From contig CAYTKQ010000001.1 of assembly GCA_964438705.1 (NCBI GenBank), positions 170,067 to 234,066 on the forward strand: a stretch of DNA of 64,000 bases, in the 5' to 3' direction. The first letter of the stretch is position 1. Each line of letters starts with the position of its first letter. This DNA is from Christensenella sp964438705 (GTDB taxonomy: Bacteria; Bacillota; Clostridia; Christensenellales; Christensenellaceae). The position numbers and the translations under genes were made by a program. A model generated the notes under the pieces. It was not told the origin of the DNA. It ran no database searches and saw nothing but the letters and a program-made list of their open reading frames with translations. Below are positions 8,887 through 18,475 of the stretch, piece after piece.

Positions 8887-10188
8887 ATGAAAAAACGTAG
8901 CTTAGTTGGCATCATTGTGACGGTAGTTGTGATTGCTTTGTTGTGTTTTGTTGTCATCAACGGTTTCGATGTTGGAATTTACGAAGTTAGGCCATTAAAT
9001 GGCATCCAACAGGGACTGGATTTAACGGGCGGTGTTTACACCGTTTATCAGGCAAAAGATCCTGCGGTCGAGGATTTTGACGGCAAGATGCAGGGCGCGC
9101 AGCTGATTCTGCGAGACCGTTTGGATGCAAAAGGCTTTACAGAGGCGACGATTACGCGGGAAGGTACGGATAAGATCCGTGTGGAAATCCCGATCAACAG
9201 CACCAGTGAAATAAAGGACCCGAATGAGGTATCGAAGTTCATTGGTACGCCCGCAAAGCTTGAGTTTGTGGGGCCGGATGGTGTCACGATCCTCGAGGGA
9301 AGCGACATCACCAAAGCGCAGGCCGCGCGGAATACCGAAAACGGACAATACATGGTTTCTTTTGAGCTGAGCGAAGAGGGAACCAAAAAGTTTGGAGAGG
9401 CGACCGCGAAATTCTTAGAACAGCAGATTTCGATCACAGTCGACGGCAAGGCAATTTCTTCACCTACCGTACAAAGCGTGATCGGTACGGGAAGCGGTCA
9501 GATCACCGGCAACTTCACGCTGGAAAGCGCGCAGGACCTTGCGATGCAAATCGAAAGCGGCGCGTTGCCGCTTGATTTGCAAGAGATCGAAGTACAGTCC
9601 ATCAGCGCAACGCTTGGTGTCAATGCTTTGCAGAACAGTGTATTTGCAGGGCTGATCGGTCTGTTGATCCTGTTTGTTTTCATCATTGCATACTACAGGC
9701 TGCCGGGTGTGGTGGCATGTATGGCGCTGCTTGCGTATGTATGCTTGGTACTTTTGCTCCTTGCGAGCGTGCCGGGTGTACAGCTTACGCTTCCCGGTAT
9801 CGCGGGCATCGTGCTTGGAATCGGCATGGCGGTGGATGCGAACGTTATCATCTTCGAACGTTTCAAAGAGGAGTTCCGTACGGGAAAGACTCTGCGCACT
9901 TCCTTCAACGCGGGCTTTCAGAAAGCGTTCATCACGATCCTTGACTCAAACGTCACAACGCTCATTTGTGCGATTGTGCTGGCGATTTTTGGAACGGGCA
10001 CGCTCAAGAGCTTTGCCTATACCCTCATCATCAGTATCATCGTGTCCATGATTTCCGCACTGGGCATCACGAGGGGAATCCTCAAAATGTTCATCAATCT
10101 CAATATCAAAAACCCGAACGTATATATGCGTAAGGCGCGTGCGATCCGCGAAGCGGCAAAGGCAGCGCAGGAAGGGGGAGAGGCATAA
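8887..10188 (+). CDS. secD: Protein translocase subunit SecD
   Basis: Membrane component of the Sec translocase that, with SecF, uses the proton-motive force to pull exported proteins out on the trans side. The 433-residue protein has an N-terminal membrane helix (about 7-25), the family motif GLDLTGGVY near 45, an extracytoplasmic P1 region, and five clustered helices from about 255, containing the D4-type segment GIGMAVDANVIIFERFKEE with the conserved Asp. The ATG at 8887 is preferred over TTG at 8884 because GGGAGGAA then sits 6 nt upstream. Its stop overlaps the secF start by one base. P1 is shorter than in Gram-negative SecD, as usual in Bacillota. Confidence 0.96.
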   Translation: MKKRSLVGIIVTVVVIALLCFVVINGFDVGIYEVRPLNGIQQGLDLTGGVYTVYQAKDPAVEDFDGKMQGAQLILRDRLDAKGFTEATITREGTDKIRVEIPINSTSEIKDPNEVSKFIGTPAKLEFVGPDGVTILEGSDITKAQAARNTENGQYMVSFELSEEGTKKFGEATAKFLEQQISITVDGKAISSPTVQSVIGTGSGQITGNFTLESAQDLAMQIESGALPLDLQEIEVQSISATLGVNALQNSVFAGLIGLLILFVFIIAYYRLPGVVACMALLAYVCLVLLLLASVPGVQLTLPGIAGIVLGIGMAVDANVIIFERFKEEFRTGKTLRTSFNAGFQKAFITILDSNVTTLICAIVLAIFGTGTLKSFAYTLIISIIVSMISALGITRGILKMFINLNIKNPNVYMRKARAIREAAKAAQEGGEA

Positions 10189-11126
10189 TGAAAATCACGA
10201 AACATTTCGCGAAATTTTTGATCCTTCCCATTGCGATCCTCGTCGTCGGCATCATCTTTGGATTTGTGAACGGCGGACTGAATTTGGGGCTCGATTTTAC
10301 AGGCGGCAGCATCATCAAGATCGACATGAAAGGCGAGTTTGATTCCGCCGTTGTACAGAAGGCGCTTGATGCAAACAGCGTGGGCGATTCAACGATCGTC
10401 AAATCCGGAGAAGGTTACACACAGGTTGAGATCCGCATGCGCGACATGAACGATGACGAGTTGCAGGCGGATTTGAACGACAAAATCCTTACAGAGCTAC
10501 AGGTGACTTATCCTGATGCCGAAATGACAGCAGTCAATAAGGTTGGAGGCACTGCAAGCGCGGAGCTTATTCGCAACGCGTTTTTGGCGGTGACAATCGC
10601 CTGTGCGTTGATGCTCGTGTATATTTGGATTCGCTTCCAGCTCTACAACGGAATCAGTGCTGTGATCATGCTGATTCATGACGTAGCGGTAATGATCGCG
10701 GTGATGGCGATCTTCCGGATACAGATCAACAGCGCGTTTATTGCTGCGTGTCTGACGATCGTCGGCTATTCCATCAACAACACCATCGTTATCTTCGACA
10801 GGGTGAGGGACAATCTGAAGTCTCCCACGGTACGCAAGCTTCCGCGTCCTGAAATTGCAGACATCAGCATCAAGGAAACGCTGACGAGGACAATGAATAC
10901 GTCCATCACAACGCTTATTATGATCGTTGCGCTCTATATCCTCGGCGTTCCGTCGATCAAGGAATTTTCATTCCCGATCATCATCGGACTGCTGGCGGGT
11001 GTCTATTCTTCCATATTCCTTGCGGCGCCGATGTGGGCGTTGATGGCGGATAAGTTTGATAAGAAAAAGCAAAATGGAAAATCAAAAAATAAATCAGTAC
11101 AAAAGAAAAAGACGGTAAAAGCATAA
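10188..11126 (+). CDS. secF: Protein translocase subunit SecF
   Basis: Partner of SecD in the six-plus-six helix proton-driven export complex. The 312-residue protein shows GLDFTGGSIIKI near 37, a short periplasmic-side domain, then five helices from about 125, including CLTIVGYSINNTIVIFDRVR with the conserved Asp and Arg. The tail is Lys-rich and cytoplasmic. secD and secF remain separate here, unlike the fused SecDF of Bacillus. The ATG shares its A with the secD stop, indicating translational coupling. A strong intrinsic terminator follows. Confidence 0.96.
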   Translation: MKITKHFAKFLILPIAILVVGIIFGFVNGGLNLGLDFTGGSIIKIDMKGEFDSAVVQKALDANSVGDSTIVKSGEGYTQVEIRMRDMNDDELQADLNDKILTELQVTYPDAEMTAVNKVGGTASAELIRNAFLAVTIACALMLVYIWIRFQLYNGISAVIMLIHDVAVMIAVMAIFRIQINSAFIAACLTIVGYSINNTIVIFDRVRDNLKSPTVRKLPRPEIADISIKETLTRTMNTSITTLIMIVALYILGVPSIKEFSFPIIIGLLAGVYSSIFLAAPMWALMADKFDKKKQNGKSKNKSVQKKKTVKA

Positions 11127-11130
11127 GATA

Positions 11131-11161
11131 AAAAAGACCTTCGAAAAGGAGGTCTTTTTTT
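11131..11161 (+). terminator. Intrinsic terminator after secF
   Basis: AGACCT (11135-11140) pairs with AGGTCT (11150-11155) around a 9-nt loop, flanked by an A-run on the 5' side and a 7-base T-run on the 3' side. recJ starts 13 nt later, so it must read through or use its own signal. Confidence 0.85.
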
Positions 11162-11173
11162 GAAAGGAACGAT

Positions 11174-13201
11174 ATGCGCTACAGGCTCAGGCAAAAGCCA
11201 CAATTGAATACGGACAAGGACGCGATCAAGGCTTTGCAAAAAGAGTTTAAACTTTCTGCGCTGACTGCGTCTCTTCTCTGCGCACGCGGGATTTATGAAC
11301 CAAAAGAAGTATATGAATTTTTAAATCCGTCCCGCGAACAGCTTGGCGATCCTTTTTTATTCGAACACATGGCCGATGCGGTGAGCGCAGTCCGGCACAC
11401 CATCGCAACCAAGGGCAAGATTTGCGTCTACGGAGATTATGACGCGGACGGAATTTCCGCAAGCGTGATCCTGTACAAGACATTGACGCAGATGGGGGCC
11501 AAGGTTGAGGTTTTTCTGCCAAACCGCATGGAACATGGATATGGCCTTTCGATGGAAAACATTGAGCGTTTGGCTCATGTGGCGCTTCTCATCACCGTAG
11601 ACTGCGGGATCACAAACGTCGGGGAAATTGCCCGCGCAAAGGAGATGGGCATCACGACCATATTGACGGATCATCACGAATGCCCGCCGATCCTGCCCAA
11701 GGCAGATTATATCATCAACCCAAAGAGGCCGGAGGAACGCTACCCCTTTGATTCCTTATGCGGTGCTGGCGTTGCCTTTAAATTTTCTCAGGCATTGATC
11801 GGCGACGCGGCGTTTGAATTTCTTGATATCGCCGCGCTTGCGACAATCGCGGACATCGTACCGCTGCTCGGTGAAAACAGGACGATCGCTGCGTTGGGGC
11901 TTCGAGTACTCAATGAAAATCCAAACCCGGGAATCGCGGCGCTTATCAAAAATGCGTGTACGAAGCGCGCGGCAGAACTTGACGCGCAGACGGTTTCCTT
12001 TGTGCTTGCGCCGCGCATCAATGCCGCAGGCAGGATTTCGACCGCGAAAATTGCGTTTGAGCTGTTGAGTGAGCATGATGAGACGCGTCTTGAAGCGTTG
12101 GCCGAAGAACTGTGCACCTTAAACGCAGATCGTCAGCAGCGGCAGGAGAAGGTCATTTCAGAGGCAATGCGGCTCTATGAGGCGGAGTGTAATGATGATG
12201 ACAGGGGAATTCTGCTTTACAACAAGGATTGGGACATAGGGATCGTAGGGCTGGCGGCATCCAAGGTTGCGGAACGCTATACGCGTCCTACGGTGTTGCT
12301 GGGGGAATCTGAGCAGGGAGTCTATACGGGTTCCGCGCGCAGCATTCCCGATGTAAATATCTATGAAGCGCTTCATTCGCAGGCGAAGCTGTTCGAAAAG
12401 TTTGGCGGACATGCGGGTGCGGCGGGGCTCACCATCAAAGAAGAAAATCTTCCCAAACTGCGCAATCGCCTGAACGCGTATTTAATGGAGCATTACCCGG
12501 AAGAGGTCTTTCGCCCACAAAAAACGTATGATCTTGAGATGGAACCCAAGGATGCTTCTGCTTCATTGATTGCTGAGTTCGAACGATTGCGGCCGTTCGG
12601 ATTCAAAAATGAACAGGTAGAATTGTTGGTGCGCGGCGCGCATCTTGTCGATATCAAACCGATCGGTGAAGACAAGCATACGAAGTTTCAGATCGCAAAG
12701 CATGGAAAAAGTGTAAACGCTGTTGTGTTCGGCACACGGTCGGTCGACGTACCTGATTATGCGGATGTGGTGGGCACACTCAATCTCAACACATTTGATA
12801 TGAAGCCGCAGATGATCGTTAATACACTTTCTTATGACGAAACGCTTTCACAGCGTTTTCGGCATGCGGATGCATATCTGCGTGGTCTGAAGATGCCGCA
12901 GCATGACGATATGAAAAAATACGCACGTGACAGAGAACAGCTTCTCGAAGTTTTTGTTGTTCTAAAAGGGATCAGTGAGCAAAAGATATCCTTTTTTGAC
13001 GAAGGGAAAGCGCTTGCTTTCCTGCAAAAATATGTGAGTGGAATCACTGCGGAGCAGACTGCGTTTGCGTTTTTGGTTTTTGAAGAAATAGGTTTGCTAG
13101 AAATCAAAAAAGATGATAGAATACACATTGTGATACGTAACGGAAGGCGAGAGCTTTCCGAAAGCAAAGCGTATCAAACGTTTTTTTCGGGGGAAAGCTG
13201 A
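11174..13201 (+). CDS. recJ: Single-stranded-DNA-specific exonuclease RecJ
   Basis: 5'-to-3' exonuclease of the DHH phosphoesterase family used in recombination and mismatch or base-excision repair. Over 675 residues the order is the DHH domain with YGDYDADGIS (about 86-95) and the metal-binding TDHHE (about 165), the DHHA1 domain with GGHAGAAGL near 410, an OB-fold region, and a C-terminal winged-helix-like segment ending in Ser and Glu. It is about 110 residues shorter than Bacillus RecJ, mainly at the C-terminus. The ATG has AAAGGA 5 nt upstream. It leads the recJ-apt-relA-dtd group typical of Clostridia. Confidence 0.94.
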   Translation: MRYRLRQKPQLNTDKDAIKALQKEFKLSALTASLLCARGIYEPKEVYEFLNPSREQLGDPFLFEHMADAVSAVRHTIATKGKICVYGDYDADGISASVILYKTLTQMGAKVEVFLPNRMEHGYGLSMENIERLAHVALLITVDCGITNVGEIARAKEMGITTILTDHHECPPILPKADYIINPKRPEERYPFDSLCGAGVAFKFSQALIGDAAFEFLDIAALATIADIVPLLGENRTIAALGLRVLNENPNPGIAALIKNACTKRAAELDAQTVSFVLAPRINAAGRISTAKIAFELLSEHDETRLEALAEELCTLNADRQQRQEKVISEAMRLYEAECNDDDRGILLYNKDWDIGIVGLAASKVAERYTRPTVLLGESEQGVYTGSARSIPDVNIYEALHSQAKLFEKFGGHAGAAGLTIKEENLPKLRNRLNAYLMEHYPEEVFRPQKTYDLEMEPKDASASLIAEFERLRPFGFKNEQVELLVRGAHLVDIKPIGEDKHTKFQIAKHGKSVNAVVFGTRSVDVPDYADVVGTLNLNTFDMKPQMIVNTLSYDETLSQRFRHADAYLRGLKMPQHDDMKKYARDREQLLEVFVVLKGISEQKISFFDEGKALAFLQKYVSGITAEQTAFAFLVFEEIGLLEIKKDDRIHIVIRNGRRELSESKAYQTFFSGES

Positions 13202-13202
13202 A

Positions 13203-13715
13203 ATGGATTTAAAGCAAAGAATTAGAAATATTGAAGATTTTCCGGAGGAAGGCGTCATTTTTCGTGATATCACGACGCTGATCAAAGATCCTGAGGCGTT
13301 TTCCTACGTTACAGACGAGATGGCAAAGCGAGTGGAACAGTTGAATGTTGACGCGATCGTCGTTTTGGATGCGCGCGGCTTTTTATTTGGTGCACCTGTC
13401 GCGTATCTGCTCAAGAAGGGGATCGTTCCCGTTCGCAAAAAAGGCAAACTGCCCGCCGCGACCTATCAGGTGGAATACCAGCTCGAGTATGGCACGGGCG
13501 TTCTGGAAATGCACAAGGATGCGGTCAAGGAGGGGATGCGCGTTGCGATCTTCGACGACCTGCTTGCGACCGGGGGTACGGCAAAGGCGGCATGCGAGCT
13601 TGTAGAGCTTGCGGGGGCAGAGGTCGTTTCCTTGAATTTTGTGATAGAGCTCACCGCCCTTGGCGGCAGAGATCAACTTAAGAAATATAATATCGATTCG
13701 CTGGTTCAGTATTGA
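13203..13715 (+). CDS. apt: Adenine phosphoribosyltransferase
   Basis: Purine salvage enzyme that joins adenine with PRPP to form AMP in the cytoplasm. The 170-residue protein carries the PRPP-binding motif VAIFDDLLATGGTAKA near 116-131, the N-terminal IEDFPEEGVIFRDIT signature, and the RGFLFGAPVAY loop. The ATG starts one base after the recJ stop, with GGGGGAAAG upstream. The recJ-apt-relA order is widespread in Bacillota and links nucleotide salvage with stringent control. Confidence 0.96.
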   Translation: MDLKQRIRNIEDFPEEGVIFRDITTLIKDPEAFSYVTDEMAKRVEQLNVDAIVVLDARGFLFGAPVAYLLKKGIVPVRKKGKLPAATYQVEYQLEYGTGVLEMHKDAVKEGMRVAIFDDLLATGGTAKAACELVELAGAEVVSLNFVIELTALGGRDQLKKYNIDSLVQY

Positions 13716-13733
13716 CGACAGGAGAAGGTTTGG

Positions 13734-15869
13734 GTGCCGGAATATTATAAGGAGTTTATCAGACGGCATAAACTCGAAAATGATCCATTGATGGAAAAAG
13801 CGTTCGCGTTTGCGGAAAAGGCACATGAGGGCCAGTTTCGTCATTCTGGCGAACCCTTTTTTACGCACCCGCTCGCAGTGGCCGATATCGTTGCAGATTT
13901 AGGCCTTGATAATATGACGATTATCGCCACCATCCTGCACGACGCGGTAGAGGATACGGCGCTGACCACAGAAGAAATCAGCAAGGAGTTCAGCCCAGAA
14001 ATCGCCAAACTTGTGGACGGCGTAACCAAGCTGAAAAATTACGATTTCAAGACGAGGGAAGAACAGCAGTGGGAAAGCCTGCGTAAGATGTTCCTTGCCA
14101 TGGCTTCCGATATCCGCGTGGTCATCATCAAACTTGCGGACAGGCTGCACAATATGCGCACCTTAAAATACCAGTCTGAAAACAAGCAAATCGAAAAGGC
14201 GACAGAAACGCTTGAAATCTATGCGCCGCTTGCGCATCGTTTGGGGATCAGCACCATCAAATGGGAGCTTGAGGACCTTTCTCTCAAGTTTTTGCATCCG
14301 GATGAATATTTTGAAATCGCGAATAAAATCGCATCTACGCGTTCCGAACGCGAACGGCAGATCAATTCCATCATGGTGAAGCTTGAAGATAAGCTCGTGG
14401 AAATGAAGGTAAAGGCCGAGATCGAAGGTCGTCCCAAGCACATCTATAGCATTTTTCGCAAGATGAAGGAAAAGCATATGGTCTTTGAAGAGGTGTACGA
14501 TCTGATTGCCATACGTGTCATCGTTGCCAACATCAAAGACTGCTATGGCGTGCTTGGCATCGTGCATACCATGTGGAAGCCGCTGCCGCTCCGCTTTAAA
14601 GATTATATTGCCGTACCGAAGCAGAATATGTATCAATCTCTGCACACGACGCTTTTGGGAGAGGATGGCCGCCCCTTTGAGGTGCAGATTAGGACCTACG
14701 ACATGCATCGTACGGCAGAATACGGTATTGCCGCGCACTGGAAGTATAAGGAGGGCGGCAAGGAAAGCGTCATGGACACCAAGCTCGCGTGGCTGCGTGA
14801 GCTGATGGAATGGCAAAACGACCTGAAAGATTCCAAGGAATTTATGGAAACGCTCAAGGTCGATATATTTTCTGACAATGTTTTTGTGTTCACCCCCAAG
14901 GGCGATGTGAAGGATTTTGTGGCGGGCGCGACACCGCTTGATTTTGCCTACAGCGTGCATAGCGCGATAGGCAATAAGTGCGTGGGCGCGAAGGTGAACG
15001 GCAAGATCGTTCCGCTTGACCACCGGCTCGAGACGGGCGACATCGTGGAGATCGTTACATCAAATTCCGCCACGCCCAGCAGGGATTGGCTGAAATTCGT
15101 CAAGACAGCGCAGGCGCGCAGCAAAATCAAACAGTGGTTCAAAAAACAGCTCAAGGAAGAAAATATCGTCAAGGGCCGCGAAATGCTTGAAAAGGAAGCA
15201 AGGCGGCAGGGTTATCAACTGCACGACCTATTGAAGCCCGACTGGCTCAGTGTGCTTTATAAACGCTTTACGCTGAATTCGCAGGAGGATATGTTCGCGG
15301 CGATCGGTTATGGTGCGCTTTCCGTCAATCAGATTCTCGGCAAGCTTGCGGAGCAATATAAGATGGCGAACCAGATCGATTCCGGTTCGCAGGAATTGAA
15401 GATCGTCAAACGCACAGGCCATGGGTCGGAAGATGATATCACCGTCAAGGGTAGCACCGGGCTAGCCGTGCGCTTTGCAAAATGCTGCAATCCCGTTCCG
15501 GGCGACGAGATCGTCGGCTATATCACGCGCGGTCGCGGTGTGTGCGTCCACACAAAGGATTGTAAAAACCTGACAGATGTGGATAAGGAACGCCTGATCG
15601 ACGTTGCGTGGGCCGGAGATCAGACCACCTCCTACAATGTGGAAATACAAATCGTCGCGGACGACCGTCCGGGGCTGATGGTCGAGGTCGCGCAGGAAAT
15701 GTACAATATGGGCAGGGATATCACAGCGATCAACGGTCATTCCGCACGCAACGGCGTTGCCAATATCCTGCTGCGTACGAACATTACGTCGGTGCAGGAC
15801 CTTACCAACGTGATGAACCGCCTGAAAAATCTAAAGGGGATACGCGAAGTGTTCCGCGTGAATTATTGA
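13734..15869 (+). CDS. relA: Bifunctional (p)ppGpp synthetase/hydrolase
   Basis: Rel enzyme of the stringent response, making and degrading (p)ppGpp according to ribosome-sensed amino-acid starvation. The 711-residue protein has the full domain set: HD hydrolase with HDAVEDT (about 68-74), synthetase with GRPKHIYSIFRKM and YDLIAIRVIV, a TGS domain from about 382 (VFTPKGDVKDFVAGATPLDF), a helical and zinc-finger region containing the CCNPVPGDEIVGY signature, and a C-terminal ACT domain. The HD residues are present, so hydrolysis should be active. Start is GTG at 13734 with AGGAGAAGG upstream. Confidence 0.96.
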   Translation: MPEYYKEFIRRHKLENDPLMEKAFAFAEKAHEGQFRHSGEPFFTHPLAVADIVADLGLDNMTIIATILHDAVEDTALTTEEISKEFSPEIAKLVDGVTKLKNYDFKTREEQQWESLRKMFLAMASDIRVVIIKLADRLHNMRTLKYQSENKQIEKATETLEIYAPLAHRLGISTIKWELEDLSLKFLHPDEYFEIANKIASTRSERERQINSIMVKLEDKLVEMKVKAEIEGRPKHIYSIFRKMKEKHMVFEEVYDLIAIRVIVANIKDCYGVLGIVHTMWKPLPLRFKDYIAVPKQNMYQSLHTTLLGEDGRPFEVQIRTYDMHRTAEYGIAAHWKYKEGGKESVMDTKLAWLRELMEWQNDLKDSKEFMETLKVDIFSDNVFVFTPKGDVKDFVAGATPLDFAYSVHSAIGNKCVGAKVNGKIVPLDHRLETGDIVEIVTSNSATPSRDWLKFVKTAQARSKIKQWFKKQLKEENIVKGREMLEKEARRQGYQLHDLLKPDWLSVLYKRFTLNSQEDMFAAIGYGALSVNQILGKLAEQYKMANQIDSGSQELKIVKRTGHGSEDDITVKGSTGLAVRFAKCCNPVPGDEIVGYITRGRGVCVHTKDCKNLTDVDKERLIDVAWAGDQTTSYNVEIQIVADDRPGLMVEVAQEMYNMGRDITAINGHSARNGVANILLRTNITSVQDLTNVMNRLKNLKGIREVFRVNY

Positions 15870-15870
15870 T

Positions 15871-16320
15871 ATGCGTGCGGTCGTACAGCGCGTGAAAGGC
15901 GCAACGGTTACTGTGGGCGGGGAAGTCATTTCTGAAATAAACGCAGGCATTGTGGTGCTGCTTGGAATCAGCGCGGACGATGCGTGCAGGGATATGGAAT
16001 ATATTGCGGATAAATGCGTCAACTTGCGTATTTTTGAAGATGAAGATGATGTCATGAATCGCTGTGTTGCAGATATCGGCGGAGACCTGTTGCTGGTGTC
16101 CCAATTCACCCTATACGGCGACGTGCGCAAGGGCAGACGCCCAAGCTATAGCAAGGCGGCGCCGCCGAATGCGGCACGCGTTTTATATGAACAGGCGATT
16201 CAGATATTCAAAGAAAAATATGAACGGGTCGCAACGGGTCAATTTCAGGCGCATATGGAAGTGGCACTTGTAAACGACGGTCCGGTAACAATTCTGCTCG
16301 ACAGCAATAAGGAGTTTTGA
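15871..16320 (+). CDS. dtd: D-aminoacyl-tRNA deacylase
   Basis: Removes D-amino acids (and Gly from mischarged tRNA-Ala) from tRNAs, protecting translation. The 149-residue protein has both family fingerprints: SQFTLYGD at about 78-85 with the catalytic region, and the cross-subunit NDGPVTI near 134-140. It begins MRAVVQRV, the usual N-terminus. The gene begins one base after the relA stop; the ribosome site is weak, suggesting coupling. Start ATG at 15871 matches family length. Confidence 0.95.
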   Translation: MRAVVQRVKGATVTVGGEVISEINAGIVVLLGISADDACRDMEYIADKCVNLRIFEDEDDVMNRCVADIGGDLLLVSQFTLYGDVRKGRRPSYSKAAPPNAARVLYEQAIQIFKEKYERVATGQFQAHMEVALVNDGPVTILLDSNKEF

Positions 16321-16321
16321 G

Positions 16322-16942
16322 GTGCAGATCATTTCGGTTGTAACGGGCGCGATGCTCGAAAATACATACATTGTTTTTGATGGATCCACAAAGCAGGCGG
16401 TGGTGGTCGATCCGGGCGACGATGCCCAAAGGATCATGACGCAGATCGACAAAAACGGCCTTAATGTCACGCATATTCTGCTGACCCACGGACATGCCGA
16501 CCACATCGGCGCGGTTGATGCGCTGCGAGCGCAATATGGCGCGAAGGTCGCGATCCATGAGGGCGACGCGGACATGCTCACATCCGACCAAAAGAATTTA
16601 TCCTGCTTCATCGGCGCGCCGTTTACGGTCGGCCCGGCAGACATTTTACTGCGTGATGGGGACAAAATCGCGCTTGGAGACGGATGCATCGATGTCATGC
16701 ACACGCCCGGTCATTCGCCGGGAAGCGTTTGCTTTCTCGCGGGAGATTTTATGTTTTCAGGCGACACTCTTTTTGCAGGTTCCATCGGACGCACCGATTT
16801 TCCGGGAAGCAGCATGGATGAGATGCGTGCCTCGCTTGGCAACTTGAAGGCGCTCGAAGTAGATTATGAGGTGTATCCGGGGCATGGCGGAGCAACGACG
16901 CTGGCGGAGGAAAAAGCTTCGAATCCGTATTTTGGGTATTGA
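16322..16942 (+). CDS. MBL-fold hydrolase, glyoxalase II-like (YqgX type)
   Basis: Small metallo-beta-lactamase-fold hydrolase of the hydroxyacylglutathione-hydrolase-like group. In 206 residues it shows the dinuclear metal motif HGHADHIGAV (about 57-66), HTPGHSPGSV with the third His, a GDTLFAGSIGRTDF loop carrying the bridging Asp, and a C-terminal PGHGG. It lacks the C-terminal helical substrate domain of true glyoxalase II, so the substrate is unknown. Start GTG at 16322 follows the dtd stop by one base with GGAG inside the dtd end. It is regularly found between dtd and hemZ in Clostridia. Confidence 0.88.
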   Translation: MQIISVVTGAMLENTYIVFDGSTKQAVVVDPGDDAQRIMTQIDKNGLNVTHILLTHGHADHIGAVDALRAQYGAKVAIHEGDADMLTSDQKNLSCFIGAPFTVGPADILLRDGDKIALGDGCIDVMHTPGHSPGSVCFLAGDFMFSGDTLFAGSIGRTDFPGSSMDEMRASLGNLKALEVDYEVYPGHGGATTLAEEKASNPYFGY

Positions 16943-16945
16943 TCC

Positions 16946-18427
16946 ATGTTTTCCTTATATACTGAAACCCCGTCCTTTTTCAACGATATTTGCGACGAAA
17001 TTCGTTTGTTTCTGCCCGAGGAAAAGCATATCGATCAGTTGAAAAGCAAAGAGGATATGAATGCCGGAAACGTGCTGCGGCATTTTTTTAGGTTGGAGCA
17101 AGGGAACTGGTACAACCGTGCGGAGCTTTATTTGGATGGAACATTATGCGCCGCGCGGGAGCAAAGACCAGATTTTACGGATGGGCAAGGCAATGTGATT
17201 GATGTTTTGCAGGATACATTGTTCGCAAAAAAGCTGAAAAAACACGCTGTAAAGACGCTGATTTACGATATCCTGCGGGAGCATTTTAAAAAGGATATGC
17301 CGTGGGGTTCGCTGACGGGCATTCGTCCCACGAAACTGCTGCGCGAACTGAAAAGAGAAAAAGATAAAGACGGAGCACGCAAGGCGTTTCTTGAAACCTA
17401 TCATGTATCCAAAGAAAAAGCGTCGCTCGCGGAAACGATTTGTAAAGTTCAGCAGCCTTTTTTGAACGTCGGCGAAAATGATCTCGATGTTTATATCGGC
17501 ATCCCGTTTTGCGTGTCGCGCTGCAAATACTGCTCGTTTATTTCCCGCGATCTCAAATTCAACGAAACGATCAAGGATCAATATCTTCCATGCCTGTTTC
17601 AAGAAATGGATGGAATGCGCGAACGGCTGAAAGCGTATTCGATTCGAGCGGTCTATATCGGCGGGGGAACGCCCACAGCCCTTTGTGAACACGATCTGAT
17701 CGCCGTCCTTGAAAAAACACAGGAACTTTTTCCGTCCCCGCGTGAATTTACTGTGGAGGCGGGCAGGCCGGACACGGTGACGGATGGAAAGCTGCGCATT
17801 TTGCGGGAATATGGCGCGCAGCGCATCAGCATCAACGCGCAAACCACCAAAGACGAAACACTGGCGCTGATCGGCAGGCAGCATACGGCGGAGGATTTTC
17901 GCAAGGCGTATATGCGGGCGCAAAAAATTGGGTTTTCGAGCATTAATACGGACGTGATTCTCGGACTGCCGGGCGAGACAACTGCGGATGTGGAAAAAAC
18001 GCTGCACGACGTGACGGAGTTCGAGCCGGAAAACGTAACGGTGCATACGCTCGCGCTCAAGAATTCCTCTGAATTTGCGCTTGAACGGCAAGATGATATG
18101 CCCGGCGCGGAGGAAGTTTCGCGTATGGTGGAGCTTTCCCAGCGTTTTTTGATGGAGCAAGGGTATCGGCCGTATTACCTATACCGTCAAAAATACATGA
18201 GCGGGAATCTTGAAAACGTTGGATTTTCAAAGCCGGGCAAGGAATGCGTATACAACATCGACATCATGGAGGAAACAGTGAGTAATCTCGCGTTTGGCGC
18301 GGGCGCGATCTCAAAACGGCTTTACCCCGAAAGGAATCTGATCCGGCGTGCGCCGAACGTCAAGGACCTCAAAAATTACATCGACCGAACACAGGAGATG
18401 ATTGGACGAAAAAAAGAGCTGTTTTGA
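16946..18427 (+). CDS. hemZ: HemZ-type radical SAM coproporphyrinogen dehydrogenase-like protein
   Basis: Oxygen-independent coproporphyrinogen III oxidase-like radical SAM enzyme; the family is annotated for haem synthesis but some members act on other substrates. The 493-residue protein has an N-terminal extension of about 170 residues typical of HemZ, then the cluster motif CVSRCKYC near 189-196, YIGGGTPTAL, and a C-terminal HemN domain. No other haem genes are in the window, so the pathway assignment rests on family. The ATG at 16946 is 4 nt after the preceding stop with a weak ribosome site. It directly precedes hisS, a common arrangement. Confidence 0.85.
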   Translation: MFSLYTETPSFFNDICDEIRLFLPEEKHIDQLKSKEDMNAGNVLRHFFRLEQGNWYNRAELYLDGTLCAAREQRPDFTDGQGNVIDVLQDTLFAKKLKKHAVKTLIYDILREHFKKDMPWGSLTGIRPTKLLRELKREKDKDGARKAFLETYHVSKEKASLAETICKVQQPFLNVGENDLDVYIGIPFCVSRCKYCSFISRDLKFNETIKDQYLPCLFQEMDGMRERLKAYSIRAVYIGGGTPTALCEHDLIAVLEKTQELFPSPREFTVEAGRPDTVTDGKLRILREYGAQRISINAQTTKDETLALIGRQHTAEDFRKAYMRAQKIGFSSINTDVILGLPGETTADVEKTLHDVTEFEPENVTVHTLALKNSSEFALERQDDMPGAEEVSRMVELSQRFLMEQGYRPYYLYRQKYMSGNLENVGFSKPGKECVYNIDIMEETVSNLAFGAGAISKRLYPERNLIRRAPNVKDLKNYIDRTQEMIGRKKELF

Positions 18428-18440
18428 GTGGGCAGGCGCG

Positions 18441-18469
18441 TTGACACGCCATCCCTTTCCCGTTATAAT
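18441..18469 (+). promoter_or_regulatory. Consensus vegetative promoter for the hisS-aspS leader
   Basis: TTGACA at 18441-18446 and TATAAT at 18464-18469 with a 17-bp spacer are a perfect sigma-A match. It begins 13 nt after the hemZ stop and predicts a start near 18476, at the 5' end of the T-box leader. Confidence 0.92.
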
Positions 18470-18475
18470 ATGAGT

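Noticed and set aside
13686..13691. TATAAT within the end of apt as a relA promoter
   Set aside because: No -35 hexamer at acceptable spacing; relA is only 18 nt after apt.
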